Shown one piece after another: positions 1 through 8,612 of a stretch of 64,000 nt of DNA. Location: NCBI RefSeq assembly GCF_007741535.1, contig NZ_CP036525.1:2666001-2730000 (forward strand). The letters run 5' to 3'. Each line of letters begins with the position of its first letter. The first letter of the stretch is position 1. The position numbers and the translations under genes are program-made. The notes under the pieces were generated by a model that was not told the DNA's origin, made no database searches, and was given only the letters and a program-made list of their open reading frames with translations. Source of the stretch: Rubripirellula lacrimiformis (GTDB taxonomy: Bacteria > Planctomycetota > Planctomycetia > Pirellulales > Pirellulaceae).

Positions 1-152
1 GTGCGATGCACCTATCCAAATACAAGCGTCCGCGACGGTGGCAACGATGTCAGGACGACCTGCCTCGCAACTTTCTTGGCAAAGTCCTCCGTCGCAACCT
101 TCGTGAATCCGATGTTTCGGCATCCGTCGATGAAATCAAGGAGACCATGTGA
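1..152 (+). CDS. Acyl-CoA synthetase (AMP-binding ligase), C-terminal end only
   Basis: The reading frame is open from the window edge to a TGA at 150-152, so only about the last 49 residues are visible. They read as the C-terminal subdomain of the adenylate-forming (ANL) family: a segment LSKYKRPRRW followed by DDLPRNFLGKVLRRNLRE. The Lys in the NFLGK motif matches the conserved catalytic lysine of this fold. The enzyme would activate free fatty acids to acyl-CoA with ATP. The stop codon overlaps the thiolase ATG by one base (TGATG), so the two are almost certainly co-transcribed and translationally coupled. A long-chain acyl-CoA ligase is inferred from the beta-oxidation neighbours; the substrate cannot be read from this fragment. 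Confidence 0.8.
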   Translation, partial: AMHLSKYKRPRRWQRCQDDLPRNFLGKVLRRNLRESDVSASVDEIKETM

Positions 153-1465
153 TGATTGTTTCGAAACCTGACACCATGAATCCGGTCGCCGTGATGGCGG
201 CAGCCCGCACCCCCTTTGCCAAAGCGTTCACGGAACTGTCCAAGGTTTCGGCGGTCGAACTAGGCAAGATTGCGTTGCTTGGCGCGGTCGGTCACAGCGG
301 TCTGCGGCTTGATGATGTGGATGAAGTCATCTTTGGCAACGTCGCTGGGCCAGCGGACTCGGCCAATATCGCTCGTGTGATCGCGCTCAGTTCGGGCGTG
401 CCACAGGATCGAATTGCGCACACGGTCAATCGAAACTGCGCCTCGGGAATCGAATCGCTTTTGGCGGGATGTCAGTCATTGAATTCCCGCCGCGCGGGAC
501 TGGTCGTGGCCGGCGGCACAGAATCGATGTCGCAGATCCCGTTGCTGTTTCGCCCAGCGGCCGCCCGGCGGATGATGAAACTGGCTCGCGCCCGTTCGTG
601 GCGCGAAAAGTTGCGGGTGTTGGTCAGTCTGCGGCCAGCCGACTTCAAACCGGTGGTGGGGATTGAACTGGGGCTGACCGATCCGGTGTCCGGATTGAAC
701 ATGGGGGAAACCGCGGAGGTCTTGGCCAAAGAATTTGCCATCACCCGCGACCAACAGGATGCGTTCGCGATGGATAGCCACGTGAAGGCCGAAGCGGCTC
801 AAACCCGATGTTTTCTGTCAGGCGAAATTGTCCCGGTGCCGGAGTCCACCGCAGGAATGGATCGCCCGTTCGCCAAAGACAATGCGATCCGCTACGGCCA
901 ATCGATGCAGTCGCTGGCAAAGCTGCGGCCGATTTTTGATCCGGCCGGATCGGTCACCGCGGGCAACAGTTGTCCGTTAACCGATGGTGCGGCAGCGGTC
1001 GTGATGGCACGAGAAGACGAAGTGGTTCGGTTCGGGACTTCGCCGCTTGGGTACATCGTCGACTATGCGGTGGCGGGATGTGACCCGCGACGCATGGGGC
1101 TTGGCCCCGTCTATGCGACGGCCAAGCTGCTGGACCAACGGGGATGGTCACTATCCGACTTTGATTTGATCGAGATCAACGAAGCCTTTGCAGCGCAGGT
1201 GATCGCCTGCGAACGCGCGTTCGAATCGAAACAGTTTGCCGAGCGTGAACTCGGTCGCGGAAACGCCGTGGGAACCATCGATCGGTCCAAATTGAATGTT
1301 CACGGCGGCGCGATTGCATTGGGGCATCCCGTCGGAACCACGGGGACTCGATTGATCCTGACCATGATGCGAGCGCTGCGTGAATCGGGCGGCAACCGTG
1401 GGTTGGTGACGTTGTGTGTGGGTGGCGGTCAAGGTGTCGCCGTGGCGATCGAAGTGCGTTCTTAA
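152..1465 (+). CDS. Acetyl-CoA acyltransferase (3-ketoacyl-CoA thiolase)
   Basis: The 437-residue product has the full thiolase fold and typical length. The nucleophilic Cys is near residue 96 in NRNCASG. The C-terminal catalytic His and Cys lie in HGGAIALGHPVG and CVGGGQG. It would cleave 3-ketoacyl-CoA with CoA to acetyl-CoA and a shortened acyl-CoA, the last step of beta-oxidation. The start is the ATG at 152, with AAGGAG at 138-143 and 8 bases of spacing; a GTG one codon upstream is possible. It lies between an acyl-CoA ligase fragment and a bifunctional hydratase/dehydrogenase, so a degradative FadA/FadI-type role is favoured over a biosynthetic acetoacetyl-CoA thiolase. Confidence 0.92.
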   Translation: MIVSKPDTMNPVAVMAAARTPFAKAFTELSKVSAVELGKIALLGAVGHSGLRLDDVDEVIFGNVAGPADSANIARVIALSSGVPQDRIAHTVNRNCASGIESLLAGCQSLNSRRAGLVVAGGTESMSQIPLLFRPAAARRMMKLARARSWREKLRVLVSLRPADFKPVVGIELGLTDPVSGLNMGETAEVLAKEFAITRDQQDAFAMDSHVKAEAAQTRCFLSGEIVPVPESTAGMDRPFAKDNAIRYGQSMQSLAKLRPIFDPAGSVTAGNSCPLTDGAAAVVMAREDEVVRFGTSPLGYIVDYAVAGCDPRRMGLGPVYATAKLLDQRGWSLSDFDLIEINEAFAAQVIACERAFESKQFAERELGRGNAVGTIDRSKLNVHGGAIALGHPVGTTGTRLILTMMRALRESGGNRGLVTLCVGGGQGVAVAIEVRS

Positions 1466-1481
1466 CAGGAGATGAATTCAG

Positions 1482-3677
1482 ATGAATACCAAACCCTATC
1501 AAAACTTTGATGTCACGACCGATCACCGCGGTGTAGTGACGGTATCGATGAACGTTCCCGATCGGCCGTTGAACGTGCTGACACGCTCGGCAATGTTGGA
1601 ATTGGTTACGATCGTTGCGGACTTGGAACGGTCCCAAGGAATCGTGGCGGTCGTTTTCTGTAGCGGAAAGGAGAGCGGGTTCTTGGCGGGAGCCGATGTT
1701 GCGGTGATCGCCGATATCCAGTCGCCCGAGGAGGCTTCTCACATGATCGAAGCCGGACAGCAAATGTTTGCGCGTATCGAATCATTGCCAATGCCAACCA
1801 TCGCAGTCATCCACGGCCCATGTTTGGGGGGTGGTTTGGAATGGTCATTGGCCTGCGACCATCGAATCGCTCGTGACAACAGTTCGACCAAGATCGGATT
1901 GCCCGAAATGAAGCTTGGGTTGATCCCCGGATGGGGCGGCACACAGCGGTTGCCTCGTTTGATTGGGCTTCGTCAGGCTCTGCCATTGATCCTGACCGGG
2001 GCGCATGTTGACGCCAAGAAGGCAGCGAAGATTGGGTTGATCGATCGAGCGATTTTGCCTGATCGATGGGACTACGAAATCGATCAGTTCGTCGATGATG
2101 TTGTCGGGGGGCGAATTCCGCAGCGAAGTGCAGGATCACTTTGGCACAGAATGCTGGATCGCACTCGGTTAGGACGTTTCGCCACCCTGCAGATTGCGAA
2201 CCGGTCGGTGCGGTCCAAGGCCAAGCACTATCCAGCACTTCCCGCGGCGCTGCGGGCAATGTCACACAGCCATTTGAATCTCACGGTCGGGATGGCGGCG
2301 GAACGAACGGAGTTTGTGAAGCTGTTATCGACCCCGACTTGTCGTCATTTATTGTCGCTGTTCTTTGCACGCGAACGGGCTCGCAAGCCATCGACATGGT
2401 CCACGGCGTCCACGGTAGCAATGCATCAGCCACCGATTCGCAAGGTGGGGGTTGTCGGTGCTGGGGCGATGGGCGCCGGCATCGGCCAATTGGCCGCGAC
2501 CTTGGGCTATGACGTCACCCTGAACGAAGTGGACGAAGCTGCGGGGCGTGCTGGTCAAACGCGAATCGACAAGCTGATCGACGACTTGGCAAAACGCAAG
2601 CGATGGGATGATGCCGGACGTAAGGCTTTGGCAGATCGTATTCGCGTCTGCTGGGACCCCCATTCGCTTGCCGATTGTGAACTGGTGATCGAAGCGGTGG
2701 TGGAACGCGCCGATGTGAAGGCTGATGTGTTCCAGCAATTGGATGCGGTGGTCAAACCATCCGGGATACTGGCCAGCAATACGTCATCCCTTTCGGTGAC
2801 TCGGATGGGCGATGCCACCACACGAAGCCAGCAGGTCGCGGGGCTTCACTTTTTCAATCCAGTCCACCGGATGGAACTGGTCGAAGTGGTCCGCGGTCGT
2901 GACACCGACGACGTGACGATGGCACGATTGGTGGGTTTTGTTCGGACGCTGGGGAAGACGCCGGTGGTGACGACCGATACCCCCGGATTCCTGGTCAATC
3001 GCGTGTTGTTTCCCTACTTGGGGGAAGCCATTTTGATGGTCGCCGGTGGCGGCGACACGGCGATGATCGATCGCCAAGTCAAAAAGTTTGGGATGCCGAT
3101 GGGGCCGCTGGAACTGTTGGACCAGGTGGGGTTGGACGTTGCCGAGCACGTCGCCGAGTCGCTTCGCGGAGTGATTGCGGACGTGGAACCCGTGGTCCAG
3201 TTTCTGCACCGCATGGTGTCCAAGGGACATTTGGGACGCAAGTCGGGACAAGGTTTCTATCGCTACGAAGATGGCCAACGCCGGCGGGCCTTGTCGCTGC
3301 GTGGTCGCCGCCGGGCGGACGCGGATCCGGAACTAGGATTCCTGCCCGATGGGTTTTCGCCCACGGCACGGCGGTTGGTCTATCCGATGTTGATCGAAGC
3401 GGTTCGTTGCCACGACGAATCGGTCGTCGATTCCGCTTGGGCGATCGATTTGGCGATGGTTCTGGGCACCGGGTTTGCGCCTCATCTAGGCGGTCCTTTG
3501 CACATGATCGACCAGATCGGTCCGGGCACGATCGCAACCAACCTGCGGCGTCTGCGTGATCTGCATGGGGATCGGTTCGTGGTTCCGGATTCACTTCGCG
3601 CGATGTCTCAGTCGGGGGAAAACTATTTCGACCAGTTGGTCGACACGCAATCGCCATCGGTCACGGTGGAAGGATAA
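1482..3677 (+). CDS. Bifunctional enoyl-CoA hydratase / 3-hydroxyacyl-CoA dehydrogenase (FadB/FadJ type)
   Basis: This 731-residue protein has two enzyme halves. Residues 1 to about 200 are a crotonase domain with the oxyanion-hole motif FLAGADV and the two conserved glutamates in GGGLEWSLACD and GLPEMKLGLIPGWGGTQ. From about residue 320 comes a 3-hydroxyacyl-CoA dehydrogenase: the NAD-binding GAGAMGAG, then ASNTSS, the catalytic-His segment HFFNPVHRMELVEVV and DTPGFLVNRV. It would hydrate enoyl-CoA and oxidise 3-hydroxyacyl-CoA. AGGAG at 1467-1471 precedes the ATG, 16 bases after the thiolase stop. Length and order match the alpha subunit of the fatty-acid oxidation complex, with the upstream thiolase as the beta subunit. 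Confidence 0.93.
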   Translation: MNTKPYQNFDVTTDHRGVVTVSMNVPDRPLNVLTRSAMLELVTIVADLERSQGIVAVVFCSGKESGFLAGADVAVIADIQSPEEASHMIEAGQQMFARIESLPMPTIAVIHGPCLGGGLEWSLACDHRIARDNSSTKIGLPEMKLGLIPGWGGTQRLPRLIGLRQALPLILTGAHVDAKKAAKIGLIDRAILPDRWDYEIDQFVDDVVGGRIPQRSAGSLWHRMLDRTRLGRFATLQIANRSVRSKAKHYPALPAALRAMSHSHLNLTVGMAAERTEFVKLLSTPTCRHLLSLFFARERARKPSTWSTASTVAMHQPPIRKVGVVGAGAMGAGIGQLAATLGYDVTLNEVDEAAGRAGQTRIDKLIDDLAKRKRWDDAGRKALADRIRVCWDPHSLADCELVIEAVVERADVKADVFQQLDAVVKPSGILASNTSSLSVTRMGDATTRSQQVAGLHFFNPVHRMELVEVVRGRDTDDVTMARLVGFVRTLGKTPVVTTDTPGFLVNRVLFPYLGEAILMVAGGGDTAMIDRQVKKFGMPMGPLELLDQVGLDVAEHVAESLRGVIADVEPVVQFLHRMVSKGHLGRKSGQGFYRYEDGQRRRALSLRGRRRADADPELGFLPDGFSPTARRLVYPMLIEAVRCHDESVVDSAWAIDLAMVLGTGFAPHLGGPLHMIDQIGPGTIATNLRRLRDLHGDRFVVPDSLRAMSQSGENYFDQLVDTQSPSVTVEG

Positions 3678-3722
3678 CGAACATCGATCGGTTGGATTCT
3701 CGATACTGTAGGAGTATTGATC

Positions 3723-5729
3723 ATGAGCACTGACATTCGGAAACCTTCGAACAGCGACGATCAAAGCCGGGAAGTCAAACGGCACGTTTCGCCGACGAAC
3801 GATTCAAATCCATCAGCCGTCCCTGTGTCGGCTTCGGCTAGCCATTCGTTTGCCGAGGTTGCACTTCGCTTAGGTGGCGCGTCCGACGACGAAGCCAGAC
3901 GCACCGGGGTGCTGGATACGGCGGACGATCAGGTCGAGGGCCTCTTTGCGCCTCAGTACCAAACGGTCCAAAGTCCGGCTCACCGTGCTGTTTGGGATGC
4001 GCATGTTCCCACCGAACTGTTCCAAAGCGAAAACGGCGAATCCGATGCAGCCGTGGATGGGGTGATCGAGCGATCGTTGCAGGTCGTCCGGTCGCACCGT
4101 GATGGTGGGACGCTTGTCAACGATCAGGGGAAAATCACTGACGAAGTCCTGGACCAGCTTGGGGAAGCTGGATATTGGGGGATGTTGGTGGACCGCGAAT
4201 TCGGTGGCAGCGGCGCATCGATGCGGCAATTTTCCAAAATGATCACTGCGATGGCGACCTTGGATCCAACCGTTGCCGGTTTGGCGTCGGTCCATGGCTG
4301 TATCGGCGCCGTGGACCCTGTCCGATCTTTTGGATCAGACGCGCAGAAACGTCGATTCCTGCCCAAGTTGGCTGACGGTACTCGGCTGTCTGCGTTCGCG
4401 CTCACCGAGCCCGGTGCGGGCAGCGATCTGACGGCGCTGCGAACGACCGCGGTGCTGGACGGTGATGACTACGTGGTCAACGGCGAGAAACTGTTCATCA
4501 CCAACGCCGTTCCCGGTCGCACGATTGGTTTGGTTTGCAAGATTGATGGGGTCCCCAGTGTGTTGGTGGTCGACCTTCCCGAATCGGAAGACGAGACCTT
4601 CCAAATCAATCGCTACGAAATCTATGCACTGCGTCGGGCGCACAACAATGGACTGGTATTCCGAAACTTCCGCGTCCCCGCCAAGAATCGTCTGGTCCCA
4701 GCCCACGGTGACGGCTTGACGATCGCCTATCACGGGTTGAACCTGGGGCGAGTCGCGTTGTGCGCCAACGCAGCGGGGACGATGCGATGGATGTTGGCCG
4801 AGATGTTGCCATGGGCCGATTACCGTCACACCTATGGTCAAGCGATCGCAAGACGCGAATTGGTCCAACGTCGCATCGGACGCATGGCCGGATTGATCGT
4901 CGCCTGCGACGCGCTATCGAGTTGGTGTTCGGGGTTGCTGGATCAAGGGTATCGCGGCGAGATGGAATGCATCATTGCCAAGATCTTTGGCAGCGAAGCT
5001 CAAAAGGAAGCGGCCATTGAATTGTTCATGAAGACACACGGCGGGCGTTCGTTCCTGGCAGGTCACCTGTTCGGTGACAATGTCCATGAATTCCTTGCGC
5101 CGTGTATCTACGAAGGCGAAGGCGAGATGCTGGGGATGGCGTTCTTCAAGTCGCTGGTCAAGGATCATGGAAAACGCTATTTCGAACCGATCGGACGGAT
5201 TCTGCATCAGCGGGGAATCCAACAACCCAACCTCGCAAACCCGCGCCATCTTTGGGCGCTGAAAGAACCGATGATGGCGTATGCCCAGTGGTATGGGGTC
5301 CGCGGTTTGGGGGGGGCATCGTGGACGAAACGTCCAAGGATGTCGGATTCTTTGGCGCGGCATGCCAAGTTCGCGCAAAACGTTCTGTCCAGCGGTGCGT
5401 TGGATGTCAGCGGAACGATGCGTGCCCATCAACTGAAATTGGCTGATCGTCAGTGTCGTATGTCGGCACTCTCGTCCCGATTGCAGGATGCGATCGTGAT
5501 GTTGGTGACGGCGCTGTATGCCAACCGATCCGAGGATCCGGTGACGCAGGCAGCCGGGAACGTGATTTGTTCGGAACTGCGCCGTCGGTTATCGCTCGCG
5601 GCGCCTTCGGACCGAGACTTTCGTCAGGTCACTCGATTGGGGGCAACGATCGCGTCCCAGGGTTGGAATGAATTGAAAGGTGTGGGGGCCACCCCCATTC
5701 TGATGCCGTATTCGAAGGGAGGCGGTTGA
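3723..5729 (+). CDS. Acyl-CoA dehydrogenase
   Basis: The 668-residue FAD flavoprotein oxidises acyl-CoA to trans-2-enoyl-CoA, the first step of beta-oxidation. Family motifs are FALTEPGAGSDLTALRTTA, NGEKLFITNA and, near the active site, APCIYEGEGEML, whose Glu is the likely catalytic base. It is longer than the usual 380-400 residues: about 90 N-terminal residues look low-complexity and polar, and a C-terminal helical extension of over 150 residues follows the core. The ATG at 3723 follows GGAG (3711-3714) at 8 bases; a TTG two codons upstream is less likely. It lies 45 bases after the bifunctional enzyme. Electron-transfer partners are not in this window. Confidence 0.92.
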   Translation: MSTDIRKPSNSDDQSREVKRHVSPTNDSNPSAVPVSASASHSFAEVALRLGGASDDEARRTGVLDTADDQVEGLFAPQYQTVQSPAHRAVWDAHVPTELFQSENGESDAAVDGVIERSLQVVRSHRDGGTLVNDQGKITDEVLDQLGEAGYWGMLVDREFGGSGASMRQFSKMITAMATLDPTVAGLASVHGCIGAVDPVRSFGSDAQKRRFLPKLADGTRLSAFALTEPGAGSDLTALRTTAVLDGDDYVVNGEKLFITNAVPGRTIGLVCKIDGVPSVLVVDLPESEDETFQINRYEIYALRRAHNNGLVFRNFRVPAKNRLVPAHGDGLTIAYHGLNLGRVALCANAAGTMRWMLAEMLPWADYRHTYGQAIARRELVQRRIGRMAGLIVACDALSSWCSGLLDQGYRGEMECIIAKIFGSEAQKEAAIELFMKTHGGRSFLAGHLFGDNVHEFLAPCIYEGEGEMLGMAFFKSLVKDHGKRYFEPIGRILHQRGIQQPNLANPRHLWALKEPMMAYAQWYGVRGLGGASWTKRPRMSDSLARHAKFAQNVLSSGALDVSGTMRAHQLKLADRQCRMSALSSRLQDAIVMLVTALYANRSEDPVTQAAGNVICSELRRRLSLAAPSDRDFRQVTRLGATIASQGWNELKGVGATPILMPYSKGGG

Positions 5730-5730
5730 T

Positions 5731-6678
5731 ATGATCGATCTGATGCGGTTCTTTATCCCTCATCGGCCAACCTTTGATCGGGACCCCCAACGACGCCAAA
5801 GCGCAGCGATTGCACTTGGCGGTGGAGGTGCGCGGGGGCTGGCGCACCTGGGCGTGATCGAAGCCATGCAGCAGACTCACTTAACGGTGGATCAAATCGT
5901 CGGCGTCAGCATGGGCAGTTTGATCGGTTCCATGTTTGCCATCGACGGAGACATCCAGCGAGCCAAAGCGATCGCGGTGGAATTGCTGGGGTCACCCGAC
6001 TTTCAACATCGCCAACAGGTGTTGTTTGGTGCCGCACCACCGGCCGAAGATGAATCGTTGGGAGGAACTTTGGGGTGGTATTCGCGGCTGCGCAAGATGG
6101 TTTCGGCGCATCGGAAACTCAGCCGCGCCGTGACGGGCCCTTCCCTGTTGTCGGATGCCCCGCTGCGGGATTCGATCGAAGCCTTGCTGCCCGATATCGA
6201 TCTTGCCGACCTGGCGATTCCGACCAGCGTTGTGGCGGTTGACCTGTTGACCGGACACCGGATCGTGTTGGAACGTGGCTCGCTCCGCAAGGCGGTGTTG
6301 GCGTCATCGGCGATCCCTGGAATCTTTCCGCCGGTGCCCTGGGACGGCATGCTGCTTTGTGACATCGGAACGATCGAAGCGGTGCCGACGATGGTGGCAA
6401 AATCCTATCGCCAAGACCTGACCATCGCTGTTGACGTGGGACAGAGCGATACTCGCGTTGAAGCCTGTTCAACGGCGCTTGACGTGATGATGCGAGTCGA
6501 TGATATCGGGCAACGATTGATGCGACGTCATTATTTGCAGGCTGCCGATTGTGTGATTCGTCCCGACGTGGGCACGCGAGCTTGGTTCGACTTCAGCAAG
6601 CCAGACGAAATGATCCGCGAAGGACACCGATCCGCGCTGGAAATGTTGTCGTCCGTTGTCCAAATCCAGGCGGCATGA
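5731..6678 (+). CDS. Patatin-like phospholipase (RssA type)
   Basis: The product has 315 residues. It carries the patatin oxyanion loop GGGGARG (residues 30-36) and the nucleophile elbow GVSMGS with Ser60. The second dyad residue should lie in a DG[GA] motif; here the matching segment reads LLCDIGTIEAVP, so Asp is kept but the following Gly is Ile. No signal peptide is seen, so the protein is probably cytoplasmic. The start lies one base after the dehydrogenase stop, which makes it the last gene of the beta-oxidation operon. The likely role is to release fatty acids from lipids for the upstream enzymes; the lipid substrate is unknown. Confidence 0.88.
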   Translation: MIDLMRFFIPHRPTFDRDPQRRQSAAIALGGGGARGLAHLGVIEAMQQTHLTVDQIVGVSMGSLIGSMFAIDGDIQRAKAIAVELLGSPDFQHRQQVLFGAAPPAEDESLGGTLGWYSRLRKMVSAHRKLSRAVTGPSLLSDAPLRDSIEALLPDIDLADLAIPTSVVAVDLLTGHRIVLERGSLRKAVLASSAIPGIFPPVPWDGMLLCDIGTIEAVPTMVAKSYRQDLTIAVDVGQSDTRVEACSTALDVMMRVDDIGQRLMRRHYLQAADCVIRPDVGTRAWFDFSKPDEMIREGHRSALEMLSSVVQIQAA

Positions 6679-6745
6679 GTTCCGCGATATCGAAACCGAT
6701 CAGCCGCGGACGATGTCGAAATCCGCTGCCGCTGGCATCCGCAGG

Positions 6746-7489
6746 TCATTGGGTCAGGATGACCAACACATATCCAATCCCGACCATCGATCCAAACGCG
6801 GTTACCCCCCAAGCCGTGTAAATTCGCTTGCGGCGGTTCGGGTGCTGATGGGCCTCCGGTGGCAAACGCCAAAGCAGCGACATGACGTACAAGGTTGAAA
6901 TTGGCGGAAACAGAAAGACCGCAGCGAATGCAGCGATCAGTACCCGCCGAACCTGTTCATCAAGATCATCGCTGGACACCGCGGCCGGTGACGCTTGGGA
7001 GTTTTCCAAACCGACGGGCTTCTCCGGCGTGACCAATACCGGGCGGTAGGGATTGCCGTCTTCGCGAGTCGACGCCGGGGCGGGCGGATCGAAGTGATCG
7101 TCAAATCCGTTGGCGACGGGAATCGGCGGTTCTTCGACGACGTCTTCGCTGCGGATCCGTACGTCGTCATCACGGCGCGGCTTATTGCAGCTCCAACACA
7201 ACTCGAACGCGGCATCGTTGGGCTCGCCACAGCGACTGCACTTCCAGTCCCCTGCTTCAAGCGTGCGGCGGGCGTCGTTCAGAAGAGTTTCGTTAGCAAG
7301 GTCGTAATCGTCCGGATGCACTTCGACACGCACCAGTCGGTCTGTGCCGGCGCCACCCATGCTGAGCGCCGATTCCATATCGGTACCGGTCACGAAAGCA
7401 CGAATGTCGGCTGCGGCCAAGCGGTCGCGAACGATCTCGGCTTCGTACACCGCGGCGTATTCGCGTAGCGGTCGAGTCGACTGTTGCAT
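6746..7489 (-). CDS. DUF2007-type signal-transducing domain, zinc ribbon and membrane segment protein
   Basis: The protein has about 247 residues. The first 70 (REYAAVYEAEIVRDRLAAADIRAFVTG and on to a PDDYDLANE stretch) resemble the DUF2007 'putative prokaryotic signal transducing protein' domain. A Cys4 zinc ribbon follows (CSRCGEP ... CWSCNKP). After an acidic, Pro-rich linker come two C-terminal hydrophobic stretches (VLIAAFAAVFLFPPISTLYV and AWGVTAFGSMVGIGYVLVIL). This suggests a membrane-anchored protein with cytoplasmic zinc ribbon and ligand domains. The ATG at 7489 fits the usual DUF2007 start; an in-frame TTG lies ten codons upstream. It converges on the patatin gene with 67 bases between. 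The function is unknown. Confidence 0.75.
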   Translation of the reverse strand: MQQSTRPLREYAAVYEAEIVRDRLAAADIRAFVTGTDMESALSMGGAGTDRLVRVEVHPDDYDLANETLLNDARRTLEAGDWKCSRCGEPNDAAFELCWSCNKPRRDDDVRIRSEDVVEEPPIPVANGFDDHFDPPAPASTREDGNPYRPVLVTPEKPVGLENSQASPAAVSSDDLDEQVRRVLIAAFAAVFLFPPISTLYVMSLLWRLPPEAHQHPNRRKRIYTAWGVTAFGSMVGIGYVLVILTQ

Positions 7490-7712
7490 CGTGGGAAAAC
7501 CTGTGCGAGCGAAATTCAATCACCGGTCCATTCTATTCGCTCTGCCCTGCGGTGCACCGGTACCGGCACGGTATCGTTGACCCTTTGACGCAGGATTCCG
7601 GTCTAGCGTCCACTTGTACCGCCGCGACTGGCCCAACGCGTCTCCCACGGCCAGGGTGACGCGGGAATCCATTGGCCAAATTCGCTGACGGTGCTTGTGA
7701 TGCGCAGCGGAT

Positions 7713-8354
7713 TCAGGCGGCTCGGGTGCGCATCGATACGTTGGATGTAATCGTTTCGCATTCGTTGATCCAGCGTTTCAGACGCCGCGTGCTGGGCAGT
7801 CGACGACCGCGCAGTTGGGCTTGCCCTTGACTGCTTTCTGCGAATCGTTGCAGATCGCGATGGAGCGCTGCGGCAGATTCACAAGCGAGGCCTCGGACGC
7901 CGCGGCGATGAATGCTGACCAACAGCATCGCGTCACGCGGCATCATGCCGGGAACCGATGCCGCAAATCGAATCGATCGACGGTATTGCTGGATCACTCG
8001 CAGCGCCTTACGCGATGCGGTGAAGTGGCTGGCCAGTCGTTCGGGATTGGCCGCAGCCAAGTCTCCGGCGGTGATGATGCCCAGTTCGGCAAGTCGTTCA
8101 CAGCGTTTGGGGCTGCAGATCCGGATGTGTTCAATCCGCATGCTGAGCAGGCGTTGGCGATGGCCGCCTGAACTTTGCCGTCGCGCAGTGTGATGCTTGC
8201 CATCGATTTTGGCATGGCAATGGGGGACGGAGCGGCCTTGGGGGGCAGCGGTCGGTAGTTGGGCGTACAGCACCACCGACTGGGATGTTTCCGTCGGGAT
8301 GGGCTTGGGAGCCGTTGGCGTAGAAAAGAGACGCAGAATAGATCGTAGCAACAT
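7713..8354 (-). CDS. DUF4332-like protein
   Basis: The C-terminal half (about residues 85-200) contains ERLAELGIITAGDLAAANPERLA, a helix-hairpin-helix-like 'level/terms' motif, followed by GMMPRDAMLLVSIHRRGVRGL. This pattern is recalled from DUF4332 proteins common in planctomycetes. The N-terminal 70 residues are Pro/Ser/Thr-rich and probably disordered. Basic residues are frequent, and nucleic-acid binding would fit the HhH-like fold, but that is inference. The start is set at the ATG at 8354; a GTG 12 codons upstream is the alternative. The gene stands alone between the DUF2007 gene and the repeat array. Confidence 0.65.
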   Translation of the reverse strand: MLLRSILRLFSTPTAPKPIPTETSQSVVLYAQLPTAAPQGRSVPHCHAKIDGKHHTARRQSSGGHRQRLLSMRIEHIRICSPKRCERLAELGIITAGDLAAANPERLASHFTASRKALRVIQQYRRSIRFAASVPGMMPRDAMLLVSIHRRGVRGLACESAAALHRDLQRFAESSQGQAQLRGRRLPSTRRLKRWINECETITSNVSMRTRAA

Positions 8355-8612
8355 GGTGTCCCGTGTGGAGTGAGAGAAGAGATAAGGCACTCGACACTTT
8401 TGAATTACCGAACTGACCGGGCCGGACGCCAGAGCGAAAATGTTGACACCGACTATTGAACGGACCGAGAAGTTTGAGATTGGTATTGCGTTTGGAACCG
8501 AGAGCGGCCCGGATCCCGGGTCCGCGATTCACATTCGGTGAACGAGGAAGGATGGGATAGCGGATTTCTTGGTCCCGCATACTTCTATTTCGTCGGCCTT
8601 TCGGCCCCTGCT

